24,434 nucleotides of DNA from assembly GCA_903921455.1 (NCBI GenBank), contig CAIXPZ010000125.1, positions 1-24,434 on the forward strand, in the 5' to 3' direction. This DNA is from an uncultured Verrucomicrobia subdivision 3 bacterium. Its GTDB lineage: Bacteria > Verrucomicrobiota > Verrucomicrobiae > Limisphaerales > UBA11358. Under the pieces are notes generated by a model, which made no database searches, was not told where the DNA came from, and worked only from the letters and a program-made list of their open reading frames with translations. Shown here in pieces: positions 17,641 through 24,434 of this stretch. Numbering within the stretch: position 1 is the first letter of the stretch; the number at the start of each line of letters is the position of its first letter. Made by a program: the position numbers and the translations under genes.

Positions 17641-17652
17641 CGGTATTTACCG
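17641..17652. promoter_or_regulatory. Palindrome in the rhaA leader
   Basis: CGGTA-TT-TACCG is a perfect inverted repeat with 5-bp arms, 18 bp upstream of the rhaA start. A TATGAT-like -10 for rhaA lies further upstream on the minus strand (17680-17675). The palindrome would therefore be just downstream of transcription start, a place suited to a repressor. AraC-type proteins usually bind direct repeats instead, so its owner is unclear. Confidence 0.35.
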
Positions 17653-17674
17653 ATTGTTTCGAGTGAATCCCGAC

Positions 17675-17680
17675 ATCATA
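17675..17680 (-). promoter_or_regulatory. Candidate -10 element of rhaA-rhaT
   Basis: TATGAT on the minus strand matches five of six bases of the -10 consensus. The hexamer 17 nt upstream (AGGACT) is a poor -35, which fits a promoter that needs an activator such as the divergent AraC-type protein. Confidence 0.3.
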
Positions 17681-17702
17681 AAGAAGTCAGCCCGCCGAGT
17701 CC

Positions 17703-17731
17703 TTGACGATGACGCCAAATATTAGCATTAT
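17703..17731 (+). promoter_or_regulatory. Candidate promoter of the AraC-type regulator gene
   Basis: TTGACG (17703-17708) and CATTAT (17726-17731), 17 nt apart, match the sigma-70 consensus at five and four positions. Transcription would start near 17738, leaving a leader of about 45 nt. This places the two divergent promoters back to back within a 160-bp gap. Confidence 0.4.
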
Positions 17732-17783
17732 CCGGCCAGACTGAATCCGCTCCCCGCAAGGCCGTTTCAGCCTGCCATTCATC

Positions 17784-18659
17784 ATGCCGCACCCGACGCT
17801 CAAACGGAAAGACTGGTTTCATCCGGATGGATTTCCCATCTCTGTCGAGCGGCGCGACCCGCAAGAGCCGTTCGGATTGCACGCGCACGAGTTCGCGGAA
17901 ATCGGCATCATCACAGCCGGCCGGGGCGTGCATGTGACGGGCAAGGAATCGTATCCGCTGAATGCGGGCGATGCGTTTGTGATTGGCGGCTCACGCCAGC
18001 ACGATTATCACAGCATGGAAAAATTGTGTCTGGTGAACATTCTCTTCCAGCCGGAGAAACTGAACCTGCGCACCTACGATCTCCGCACGCTCCCGGGCTA
18101 TCACGCGCTGTTCACCCTGGAGCCGGCGTGGCGGCGACGCCATCAATTCAACGGCCGACTCCGCCTGACCCCGCAGGAGCTGAGCGTGGTCATGGTGTTC
18201 GTGGACAAACTGGACGAGGAATTGCGCACCCGCGCGAGCGGATTCCGATTCATGGCCACGGCATCCTTCATGCAGATTGTCGGCTACCTCTCGCGCTGTT
18301 ATGCCAAGTCGAAGCATCCGGATTCACGCGCCCTGCTCCGCATTGGCGAAGCCATCAGCCATCTCGAAACAAATTTTCAGGAACCCATTGACCTCGACCG
18401 CCTCGCCCGAATCGCGCACATGTCGCAGCGCAACTTTAACCGGAGTTTTCAAGCTGCGCTGGGGAGTTCGCCGATTGCCCACCTGGTCCAACTGCGCGTC
18501 AATCGGGGCGCCTCCCTGCTCCGGCGCACAGAACAAAGCGTCACTGAAATCGCGTTTCAGGTGGGTTTCACAGACAGCAACTACTTCGCCCGGCAGTTCC
18601 GGAAACTGTTGGGGGTGACGCCCAGTCAATACCGGAAACAACACGCTCGCCTGGCATAA
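17784..18659 (+). CDS. AraC-family transcriptional regulator with cupin domain
   Basis: A 291-residue regulator of RhaS/RhaR-like architecture. The N-terminal cupin (about 10-95, LHAHEFAEIGIITAGRGVH) would bind the sugar. The C-terminal domain (about 190-288) has two helix-turn-helix motifs: LDRLARIAHMSQRNFNRSF and VTEIAFQVGFTDSNYFARQF, ending with the family signature LLGVTPSQYRKQ. It is divergent from rhaA with 160 bp between the starts, strong context for activation of the rhamnose genes. ATG at 17784 has no SD. The inducer (rhamnose) is inferred from the neighbours, not from the sequence itself. Confidence 0.93.
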   Translation: MPHPTLKRKDWFHPDGFPISVERRDPQEPFGLHAHEFAEIGIITAGRGVHVTGKESYPLNAGDAFVIGGSRQHDYHSMEKLCLVNILFQPEKLNLRTYDLRTLPGYHALFTLEPAWRRRHQFNGRLRLTPQELSVVMVFVDKLDEELRTRASGFRFMATASFMQIVGYLSRCYAKSKHPDSRALLRIGEAISHLETNFQEPIDLDRLARIAHMSQRNFNRSFQAALGSSPIAHLVQLRVNRGASLLRRTEQSVTEIAFQVGFTDSNYFARQFRKLLGVTPSQYRKQHARLA

Positions 18660-18725
18660 GCGCATTGCTCAAAAATGCTGCCGAAGTTTATGGATGACCG
18701 CCGTTGAAATTATTAAGCTATTACT

Positions 18726-21005
18726 GTGCGCCGCAAAAAAAAATCACATTCAACAGCCGCCCAGCCACGTCGTTGGCTCGCCTCCGTATTGATGGCGACG
18801 ATTGTGTTGAGCGTGGCAGCGGCGGGATTTTATTTCGCCAAACAGGTTATCCCGTCGCACCCGGTTTCCGCGGCGCCTGAGAACCCGCAGCTGGTTTACG
18901 CCGATTACGTCGGCTCGAAAAGTTGCCGCGAGTGCCATGAGGAGGCTTTCAAAAAATGGGCGGGATCCCATCATGCGGAGGCGGAGCGGTTGATTCAAAC
19001 CAATCGGGATCGCTTGGCTTTCGATCCGGCCCGCAAATTCAAGCACGGCACCCAAAAGACATTTGTGCAGTGGCGTGACGGCCGGGCCCAGATGGCGGGT
19101 ATCGGTTTGACGCACCGCTGGGAAACCAACGACGTGGCCCGCGTCATCGGCGAAGATCCACTGCGGCAGTTTCTGATCGCTTCCCCCGGCGGCCGCTGGC
19201 AGGTGCAGGAAGCCTCCTATGATCCGCGGAGCAATGAATGGTTCAATGTCTACGGCAGCGAGGACCGCCAACCGGGTGAGTGGGGCCATTGGACGGGTCG
19301 CGGAATGAACTGGAATGCCATGTGCGCCGCCTGTCACAACACCCGCGTGCAAAAAAATTACGATGTCGCCACCGACACCTATCACACGACCATGTCTGAG
19401 CCAACGGTCAGTTGCGAGGCCTGCCACGGCCCCTTGAAAGCTCATGTGGACTGGCAAAAAAAATATGGCGGCACCGGCCGGCCAGACCCGGTGTTTCCCA
19501 AACATTCCCGCGAACAGATTTTCAACATGTGCGCCTCCTGCCATGCCCGCCGGGCGGATTTGACCGGCAATTTTGTGCCCGGCGACAAGTTTGACGACCA
19601 CTATGAATTGACCACCGTTGATTCCAGTGAGCTCTTTTACCCCGACGGCCAGATTCACGATGAAGATTACGAACAGTCGGCCTTTATGGGCAGCAAGATG
19701 CAGCAGGCGGGCTTGACCTGCCTTGACTGTCATCCGCGCTCGTTGCACATGGCGAAACTGCACGGCAACGACCTTTGCCTGCAATGCCACAAAGGCGGTT
19801 TTCCCAAAGCGCCCGCCATCAATCCCACGGAACACAGCCACCACGCCGCCGGCAGTGCCGGCAATGAATGCGCCAACTGTCACATGCCGCAAACGGTTTA
19901 CATGCAACGCCATTCGCGGCACGACCATGGCTTCACCATTCCGGATCCGCTGTTGACGAAACAATTCGGCGTGCCCAACGCCTGCAACCGCTGCCACACC
20001 GATCAGACCCCGGACTGGTCGCTGAAAAATGTTGAATCCTGGTATGGCGATAAAATGCAGCGCCACACCCGCGAACGCGCCCAAGTCATCGCCCGCGCCC
20101 GCAACGGCGAAGATTCTTCGCGCAGCGATTTGGTGCGACTGCTTCAGACGGAGGAGATTCCCTACTGGCGGGCGGTCGCAGCTAATTTGCTCGGCGGCTG
20201 GGCGGCGGATCGGATGGTCAGCTCCGCCCTGCTCCAAGGCTTAAACGACACCAACGCCATGGTGCGCAGCGCGTGCGTGCGTTCGCTCGCGCCGCTGGTT
20301 GGGGACGAACCCGTTGCCAAAGCCATTCAATTAAAACTCGCGGACCCGCTGCGCAATGTCCGCATCGCGGCGGCATGGGCACTGCGCGCCACCCTGGATA
20401 CCAGTTCATCCGTCGCCGCCGAATTAAAACGGTTTCTGGACATCAACGCCGATCAGCCCACCGGCCAAATGCAACTGGGCGCATTTGAAATCGCCCGCGG
20501 CAGCCTGACCAATGCGCTCGGCCATTTCCAGACCGCCGTGAAGTGGGATCCCTTTTCTCCCGGCATTCGGCATGAGCTGGCCATTGTCTACAGCCAGTTG
20601 GGTCGCCTGCCGGAAGCCGTGGCGGAACTGGAGGAAGCTGTCAAGTTGGCCCCCAAGGACGCGGAGTTTCATTTCAAACTCGCCCTCGCCTTGAATGAGA
20701 TTGGCGAAACCGACCGGATGGTGGTTGAACTGGAAAAAGCGGTTCAGTCTGACCCACGGCACGCCCGCGCCTGGTATAACCTTGGTCTGGCGCGCAGCGC
20801 GCGGGGCAATGATGCCGGCGCATTGGAAGCCCTGACGCGGGCCGAATCCGCTGATCCGTCTGACCCGCGTGCGCCCTATGCCCGCGCCACGGTGCTGGCG
20901 CGCCAGGGAAAAACCAACGAAGCGCGGGTCGCCGCTCAACGAGCCGTTGAACTTGACCCCGGCTTTGCTGCCGCCGTCAGTTTTCTGCAGCAACTCGGTG
21001 GATAG
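18726..21005 (+). CDS. Octaheme cytochrome c with HEAT and TPR repeats
   Basis: A 759-residue exported multiheme protein. An N-terminal signal anchor (about 18-40) follows a basic start. Eight CxxCH heme-binding motifs are present, with first cysteines at 67, 200, 230, 269, 332, 351, 382 and 420 (CRECH, CAACH, CEACH, CASCH, CLDCH, CLQCH, CANCH, CNRCH). The arrangement resembles cytochrome c554/NrfA-like multiheme proteins with a doubled CxxCH domain. After heme 8 come HEAT-like helical repeats (about 465-565), then about five TPR units (about 575-757, GRLPEAVAELEEAVKLAPKD). The hemes suggest electron transfer in the periplasm; the repeats suggest a protein partner. It starts with GTG at 18726, no SD. 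Substrate or redox partner is unknown. Confidence 0.9.
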   Translation: MRRKKKSHSTAAQPRRWLASVLMATIVLSVAAAGFYFAKQVIPSHPVSAAPENPQLVYADYVGSKSCRECHEEAFKKWAGSHHAEAERLIQTNRDRLAFDPARKFKHGTQKTFVQWRDGRAQMAGIGLTHRWETNDVARVIGEDPLRQFLIASPGGRWQVQEASYDPRSNEWFNVYGSEDRQPGEWGHWTGRGMNWNAMCAACHNTRVQKNYDVATDTYHTTMSEPTVSCEACHGPLKAHVDWQKKYGGTGRPDPVFPKHSREQIFNMCASCHARRADLTGNFVPGDKFDDHYELTTVDSSELFYPDGQIHDEDYEQSAFMGSKMQQAGLTCLDCHPRSLHMAKLHGNDLCLQCHKGGFPKAPAINPTEHSHHAAGSAGNECANCHMPQTVYMQRHSRHDHGFTIPDPLLTKQFGVPNACNRCHTDQTPDWSLKNVESWYGDKMQRHTRERAQVIARARNGEDSSRSDLVRLLQTEEIPYWRAVAANLLGGWAADRMVSSALLQGLNDTNAMVRSACVRSLAPLVGDEPVAKAIQLKLADPLRNVRIAAAWALRATLDTSSSVAAELKRFLDINADQPTGQMQLGAFEIARGSLTNALGHFQTAVKWDPFSPGIRHELAIVYSQLGRLPEAVAELEEAVKLAPKDAEFHFKLALALNEIGETDRMVVELEKAVQSDPRHARAWYNLGLARSARGNDAGALEALTRAESADPSDPRAPYARATVLARQGKTNEARVAAQRAVELDPGFAAAVSFLQQLGG

Positions 21006-21065
21006 AAAACAGAGGTTCCAACCAAAATTCACCGGCAAATTTCTGCACACAAGCCTTAAGACAGG

Positions 21066-21506
21066 CTAACGCAGTTCCGCCAGCGCTTCAGCGACCGCCG
21101 CCACAATTTTGCGCGGCCCGTCACCCCCCAATTGCTGGTCCACATCCTCCAAGCGCCGGATGAGGTCGAGCACGGCTTTGCGCGGATAAGGTCCGCCCGC
21201 GGCGGCGCAGAAATGCGTGCGACAGCCGAACGGACGATCCGCGTAAATCGTGCAGCGGCCCGTCTCGCGCTTGAGCAAGGGGCAGGCTCCATCGTCAGAC
21301 GACGGCAACTCTTTGCGGCCCGCCGCGCGCACGCCCTTGGCGGCAACCAGCGCCTCGCCCTTGGTGAGGTGCGGTGTCAGGCCGGTGAGTGGGAACTGGC
21401 AGCACTCGGTCCGCGCGAGACAGGCGCGTTCGAGCGGACGCCTGGCCAGTTCGGCATAGACGGCACGGACTTCGGCGAGGGCTGATTGGATCTGTTGCCG
21501 TTCCAT
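21066..21506 (-). CDS. YkgJ-type cysteine-cluster protein
   Basis: A 146-residue protein of the YkgJ/UPF0153 family, whose members carry a cysteine cluster thought to bind zinc or an iron-sulfur centre. The cysteines are C29, C35, C36, C75, C85, C95 and C100, in the order C....ECC, ACPLL, GRCTIYADRPFGCRTHFC. The RPxxCR segment is diagnostic. The frame is open to TTG at 21542; ATG at 21506 was chosen because it is the first strong start. It lies 60 nt after rnr on the same strand and may be the last gene of that unit. It converges on the cytochrome gene. Biochemical function is not known. Confidence 0.85.
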   Translation of the reverse strand: MERQQIQSALAEVRAVYAELARRPLERACLARTECCQFPLTGLTPHLTKGEALVAAKGVRAAGRKELPSSDDGACPLLKRETGRCTIYADRPFGCRTHFCAAAGGPYPRKAVLDLIRRLEDVDQQLGGDGPRKIVAAVAEALAELR

Positions 21507-21566
21507 GCCGCTTAAACTGGTGAATTTTTTGCCAAAACTCAATTCTGCTATCCAGTAAAATCCGCA

Positions 21567-24008
21567 TCAGCGCAGACGGCGCTTGGAGAAAACGCTGTGC
21601 CCGCTGGATTTCAGCAAGGGTCGCTGCGAAGTCGGCAACTGCGAACCGGATGTGCGAAACATCGGTTTCGCCTCTTGTGGGCGAGTGGTTTCCCGGCGCG
21701 CAGTTGGCGGGCGTGAATCCTCACGACGTGATTGTTTTTTTCGCGCATCCGCCGGCGGCGTGTTTTTCCAGTGCGATTTATCCGCCGGTTTGAATGACGG
21801 GCGATTACCCTGCGGCTGGAACGACGAAGGTTTCTTCTGCGGCTGAAAAGGTTGCGGCCGCGCGGATGCAGGGCGTGCCGTTGGCGGACGCGGGGATGGT
21901 GGCCGTGGCGCAGCCACTTCCACGGCCAGACAGAAATCCACCTGCTTCTTGAAGCTGTCCACCTTCGCCACCTGCACGGTGAGTTTATCGCCCAACTTGA
22001 TTACCCGACGCGTGCGGCGACCGACGAGATTGCGGCGGCGGTCATCGAACACATAGAAGTCGTCCTCGATCGTCGAGAGCGGCACCAAACCGCTCATCGC
22101 CAGTCCCGGCACGTCCACGAAGAAACCAAAGTTCCGCACATCGGTCACGAGTGCGGGATATTTGTTCGGCGCGCCGGATTCGAGCTGAGCCTTAAGGAAC
22201 GCGAACAATTTCACATCCTTGCTGTCGCGTTCAGCGTCGGCGGAATTACGCTCCGTCACCGAGATATGTTCCGCCACCTCCTTCAGGGCGGCTCCCTTCA
22301 CCGCACTTTTGTCGAACAGCGCGCGATGCACAATTAGGTCGGCATAACGGCGGATGGGCGACGTGAAGTGCGTGTATTTCTGCTTCGCCAGACCATAATG
22401 GCCGAGCGGCTCGATGGAGTAACACGCGCGCATGAGCGATTTGAGAAAACCAATCTTCAGCGCGGAGCCGATCGGGATGGTGCCGAGTTTCGCCAGCAGT
22501 TTCTGCACTTCGGCTGGCTGACTCAGGTTACCGCACTGGACGTTGTGCGCCAAGACTTCCTGCCGGTATTCCTGCAAACGCCGCGCATCCGGTTCCTCGT
22601 GGATGCGGTAAATCGCCGGCGTGCGCAGATTCATCAGGCGCGTCGCGACGGCTTCATTCGCAAGCAGCATGTATTCCTCGATCAACTGGTGCGACACGTC
22701 GTTCTCGTTCTTCTCGATGCGCAACACCTTCCCCTGCTCGTCCAAGCGAATCTTGGTCTCGGGAAAATCCAGATCAAGCGAACCATTCTTGAAGCGGTGC
22801 CGACGAATTTTTTGTGCGAGCTGATGCGCCTGATGCAACATCCGCTCAATCGGGTCGTCCGCGGGGTCACGCTGCAAAATCGCCAGCACCTGTCCGTAGG
22901 TGAAACGGCGCTGCGAATGGATGACGGCGGCGTGAAACTTCGTATTCAACACGCGCCCGTCCGCCGACACGAGAAACTCCACGCACTTGGTCAGGCGATC
23001 CACTTTTGGCTTGAGCGAACACAGCTCGTTGCTCAATGCCTCCGGCAGCATCGGGATGACGCGATCCACCAGATACGTCGAGTTACCGCGTTTGCGCGCC
23101 TCGTCGTCGAGCGCGGTGCCGGGCTTCACATAATGCGACACGTCGGCGATGTGCACCCAGAGTCGCCATTGCTCCGTAGAAATCTTCTCAAGACAGATGG
23201 CATCGTCAAAATCCTTCGCGTCGTCAGGGTCAATCGTAATGACGTTGTGCGCCCGGCAATCGAGCCGATCGGCCAGGTCTTTTCCGTGAACCACATTGCC
23301 GATAGCATGCGCCTCGGCCAACACGGCCTTGGGAAAATGCAGGGGCAGATTGTATTGGCGCAGCACGGACAGCATATCCACGCCCTCCTCGTCCGGCGCG
23401 CCGAGCACCTCGATAATTTCGCCTTCGGGATTGCTGTGACGCGATTCCCACTCGCGCAGTTCCACGACGACTTTGTCGCCCACGCGCGCGGGCCGGCCCA
23501 GATCACGCGGCGGCGTCACGTAGACATCATGCGGAATCCGCGGGTCGTCGGGGATGACATAGAGAAACTGTTTACTCTGCGCCAGCGTGCCAACAACCTG
23601 CGTGCGCTGCCGTTCCAGAATGCGCACGACCGTGCCGCTCTCCTGGTCGCCCTCGCGAAAGTTTTTCCGGCGCACATCGCGGCGCACCAGCACGCGGTCC
23701 TCGTGCAAAGCCGTGCCGGTGGCGCTCTCGGCGATGGATATCTCCTTGAGGCTCGGATCATCCGGCTGAAGGAACCCCCGGCCGGAACGATTCATGCGGA
23801 TGCGGCCGGGAATCAAATCCGCATCGCTCGCCAGGGCGTAGCGGGCGCCCTTGATGCAGGCGATCTCGCCATCGCGTTCGAGCTTGCGCAGGGTGCGCTG
23901 AAACTCCGGTTCGCGCTCCGGCGGCACGCGCAGGTGGCGCTGCAAATTTTCCGCGCTCAAAGGTACGTAGTCCTTCTGCTCCAGCAATCGGATGATTGGG
24001 TCTCTCAT
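21567..24008 (-). CDS. rnr: Ribonuclease R
   Basis: A 3'-5' processive exoribonuclease that degrades structured RNA. The 813 residues show the usual order: N-terminal winged helix (about 1-65), two cold-shock OB domains (about 66-235), the RNB catalytic domain (about 245-605) with the metal-binding motif IDPDDAKDFDDA (D260, D266, D268, D269), and an S1 domain (about 617-695). A tail of about 115 residues, rich in Pro, Arg, Lys and Gln with loose repeats such as SFQPQGNRPSFKP, completes it. Such basic tails bind RNA or ribosomes in other RNase R proteins. ATG at 24008 overlaps the cvfB stop in ATGA, indicating coupled translation. Confidence 0.97.
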   Translation of the reverse strand: MRDPIIRLLEQKDYVPLSAENLQRHLRVPPEREPEFQRTLRKLERDGEIACIKGARYALASDADLIPGRIRMNRSGRGFLQPDDPSLKEISIAESATGTALHEDRVLVRRDVRRKNFREGDQESGTVVRILERQRTQVVGTLAQSKQFLYVIPDDPRIPHDVYVTPPRDLGRPARVGDKVVVELREWESRHSNPEGEIIEVLGAPDEEGVDMLSVLRQYNLPLHFPKAVLAEAHAIGNVVHGKDLADRLDCRAHNVITIDPDDAKDFDDAICLEKISTEQWRLWVHIADVSHYVKPGTALDDEARKRGNSTYLVDRVIPMLPEALSNELCSLKPKVDRLTKCVEFLVSADGRVLNTKFHAAVIHSQRRFTYGQVLAILQRDPADDPIERMLHQAHQLAQKIRRHRFKNGSLDLDFPETKIRLDEQGKVLRIEKNENDVSHQLIEEYMLLANEAVATRLMNLRTPAIYRIHEEPDARRLQEYRQEVLAHNVQCGNLSQPAEVQKLLAKLGTIPIGSALKIGFLKSLMRACYSIEPLGHYGLAKQKYTHFTSPIRRYADLIVHRALFDKSAVKGAALKEVAEHISVTERNSADAERDSKDVKLFAFLKAQLESGAPNKYPALVTDVRNFGFFVDVPGLAMSGLVPLSTIEDDFYVFDDRRRNLVGRRTRRVIKLGDKLTVQVAKVDSFKKQVDFCLAVEVAAPRPPSPRPPTARPASARPQPFQPQKKPSSFQPQGNRPSFKPADKSHWKNTPPADARKKQSRREDSRPPTARRETTRPQEAKPMFRTSGSQLPTSQRPLLKSSGHSVFSKRRLR

Positions 24009-24434
24009 GATTTTAGTTTGACGCGTCCCGGCGTCCAGGTTTCGTTGTCCAGCAATTCGATGCCCGGCTTGGTGAAGGCGATGCGGCGCGTCTTATAAAG
24101 CTTGCCGAGGGCCTGTTTGAAGGCTTTTTTGCTCACGTTGAAGTTCTGCCGGATCACGACCGGCGAACTGTCGTCGTCGAACGCCAGCTTGCCCCCGCTC
24201 ATCTTAAGCGCGGCAACGATGAGGTCGGTCAGCGGTGCGACGCGTTTGTAGCCGACGGCGTCGAGGCTCAAGTCAATTTTCCCGTTCGGGCGCACGGTGC
24301 GGACGAAGCCCTTCATCCGCGCGCCGATCTTGAGCGCGTAGGCGAGCTGGCTTTTGTAGAGCAATCCGAAATGCGCGTTGTCCACGATGGCGTTGTAGCC
24401 GAGCGGCGTCTTGGCGGTGACGAATATGTTCACC
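24005..24434 (-). CDS. CvfB-like S1/winged-helix RNA-binding protein, N-terminus cut by window edge
   Basis: Only the last 142 or so residues are in the window; the frame is open at the right edge. The sequence GYNAIVDNAHFGLLYKSQL, then GFVRTVRPNGKIDLSLD, is an S1 domain of the CvfB (conserved virulence factor B) family. The C-terminal part FNVSKKAFKQALGKLYKTRR followed by IAF is its winged-helix domain. CvfB proteins have about 280 residues, so about half is missing. It may bind RNA and affect expression broadly, as known for CvfB in Staphylococcus. Its stop overlaps the rnr start by 4 nt (ATGA), so the two RNA-related genes form one unit. Confidence 0.85.
   Translation of the reverse strand, partial: VNIFVTAKTPLGYNAIVDNAHFGLLYKSQLAYALKIGARMKGFVRTVRPNGKIDLSLDAVGYKRVAPLTDLIVAALKMSGGKLAFDDDSSPVVIRQNFNVSKKAFKQALGKLYKTRRIAFTKPGIELLDNETWTPGRVKLKS

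Noticed and set aside
18750..20237. Open frame of 495 codons on the minus strand opposite the cytochrome
   Set aside because: Antisense to eight in-frame CxxCH motifs, so it must be a shadow frame.
21052..21067. Bidirectional terminator between the cytochrome and YkgJ genes
   Set aside because: AGCCT/AGGCT gives only a 5-bp stem, it overlaps the YkgJ stop and no T run follows on either strand.
22368..24098. Open frame of 576 codons on the plus strand opposite rnr
   Set aside because: Antisense shadow of RNase R; low-complexity Arg/His/Val composition and no recognisable domain.

Overview
The window is GC-rich bacterial chromosome, most likely from the Verrucomicrobiota (a Pedosphaera/Limisphaerales-type lineage). 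This is inferred from gene content: a PEP-CTERM surface protein, a multiheme cytochrome fused to HEAT and TPR repeats, a rhamnose isomerase/RhaT/AraC locus, a secreted GH51 arabinofuranosidase, intergenic hairpin-repeat clusters, and few genes with a clear Shine-Dalgarno (SD) site. No rRNA or tRNA gene, complete transposon, CRISPR array or prophage was recognised.

Layout. (1) 1-5611, minus strand: the F1Fo ATP synthase operon, transcribed atpB-E-F-H-A-G-D; atpD runs off the left edge and atpC must lie beyond it. The delta subunit is unusually short. (2) 5735-6598, minus: GluQ-RS, a tRNA(Asp) queuosine modification enzyme. It is divergent from (3) 6699-8765, plus: a secreted GH51 alpha-L-arabinofuranosidase. 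(4) 8786-9634, minus: an RmlD-like SDR sugar-nucleotide reductase. (5) 9644-10436: about 800 bp without an intact gene. It holds an 18-bp direct repeat around a long imperfect inverted repeat, the decayed 3' end of a fibronectin-III-type gene with its terminator intact, and a cluster of at least seven short hairpins. (6) 10437-13026, minus: a cassette of Hanks-type Ser/Thr kinase, N-carbamoylputrescine amidase and an unrecognised secreted protein. (7) 13210-14203, plus: an HU-family protein with promoter and terminator, then a PEP-CTERM protein. (8) 14228-17623, minus: rhaA, a RhaT-family transporter and a TauE/SafE permease, with a divergent AraC-family regulator at 17784-18659. (9) 18726-21005, plus: an octaheme cytochrome c with HEAT and TPR domains. 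(10) 21066-24434, minus: a CvfB-like S1 protein (partial), RNase R and a YkgJ-type cysteine-cluster protein; cvfB and rnr overlap by ATGA.

Together these genes suggest an aerobic or facultative degrader of plant polysaccharides. The arabinofuranosidase trims arabinose side chains outside the cytoplasm. RhaT and RhaA import and isomerise L-rhamnose, the sugar pair typical of pectin rhamnogalacturonan-I, presumably under control of the divergent AraC-type protein. The ATP synthase and the exported cytochrome belong to energy metabolism, and the CvfB/RNase R pair to RNA metabolism.

The parts least explained by known families are the repeat-rich gap (9699-10389), the short delta subunit, a promoter palindrome at HU, a hairpin that buries the SD of the TauE gene, and a 14-nt CA-rich leader shared by HU and rhaT. 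I saw no clearly new defence or mobile system. The hairpin cluster and the MITE-like inverted repeat are the best candidates for undescribed elements.
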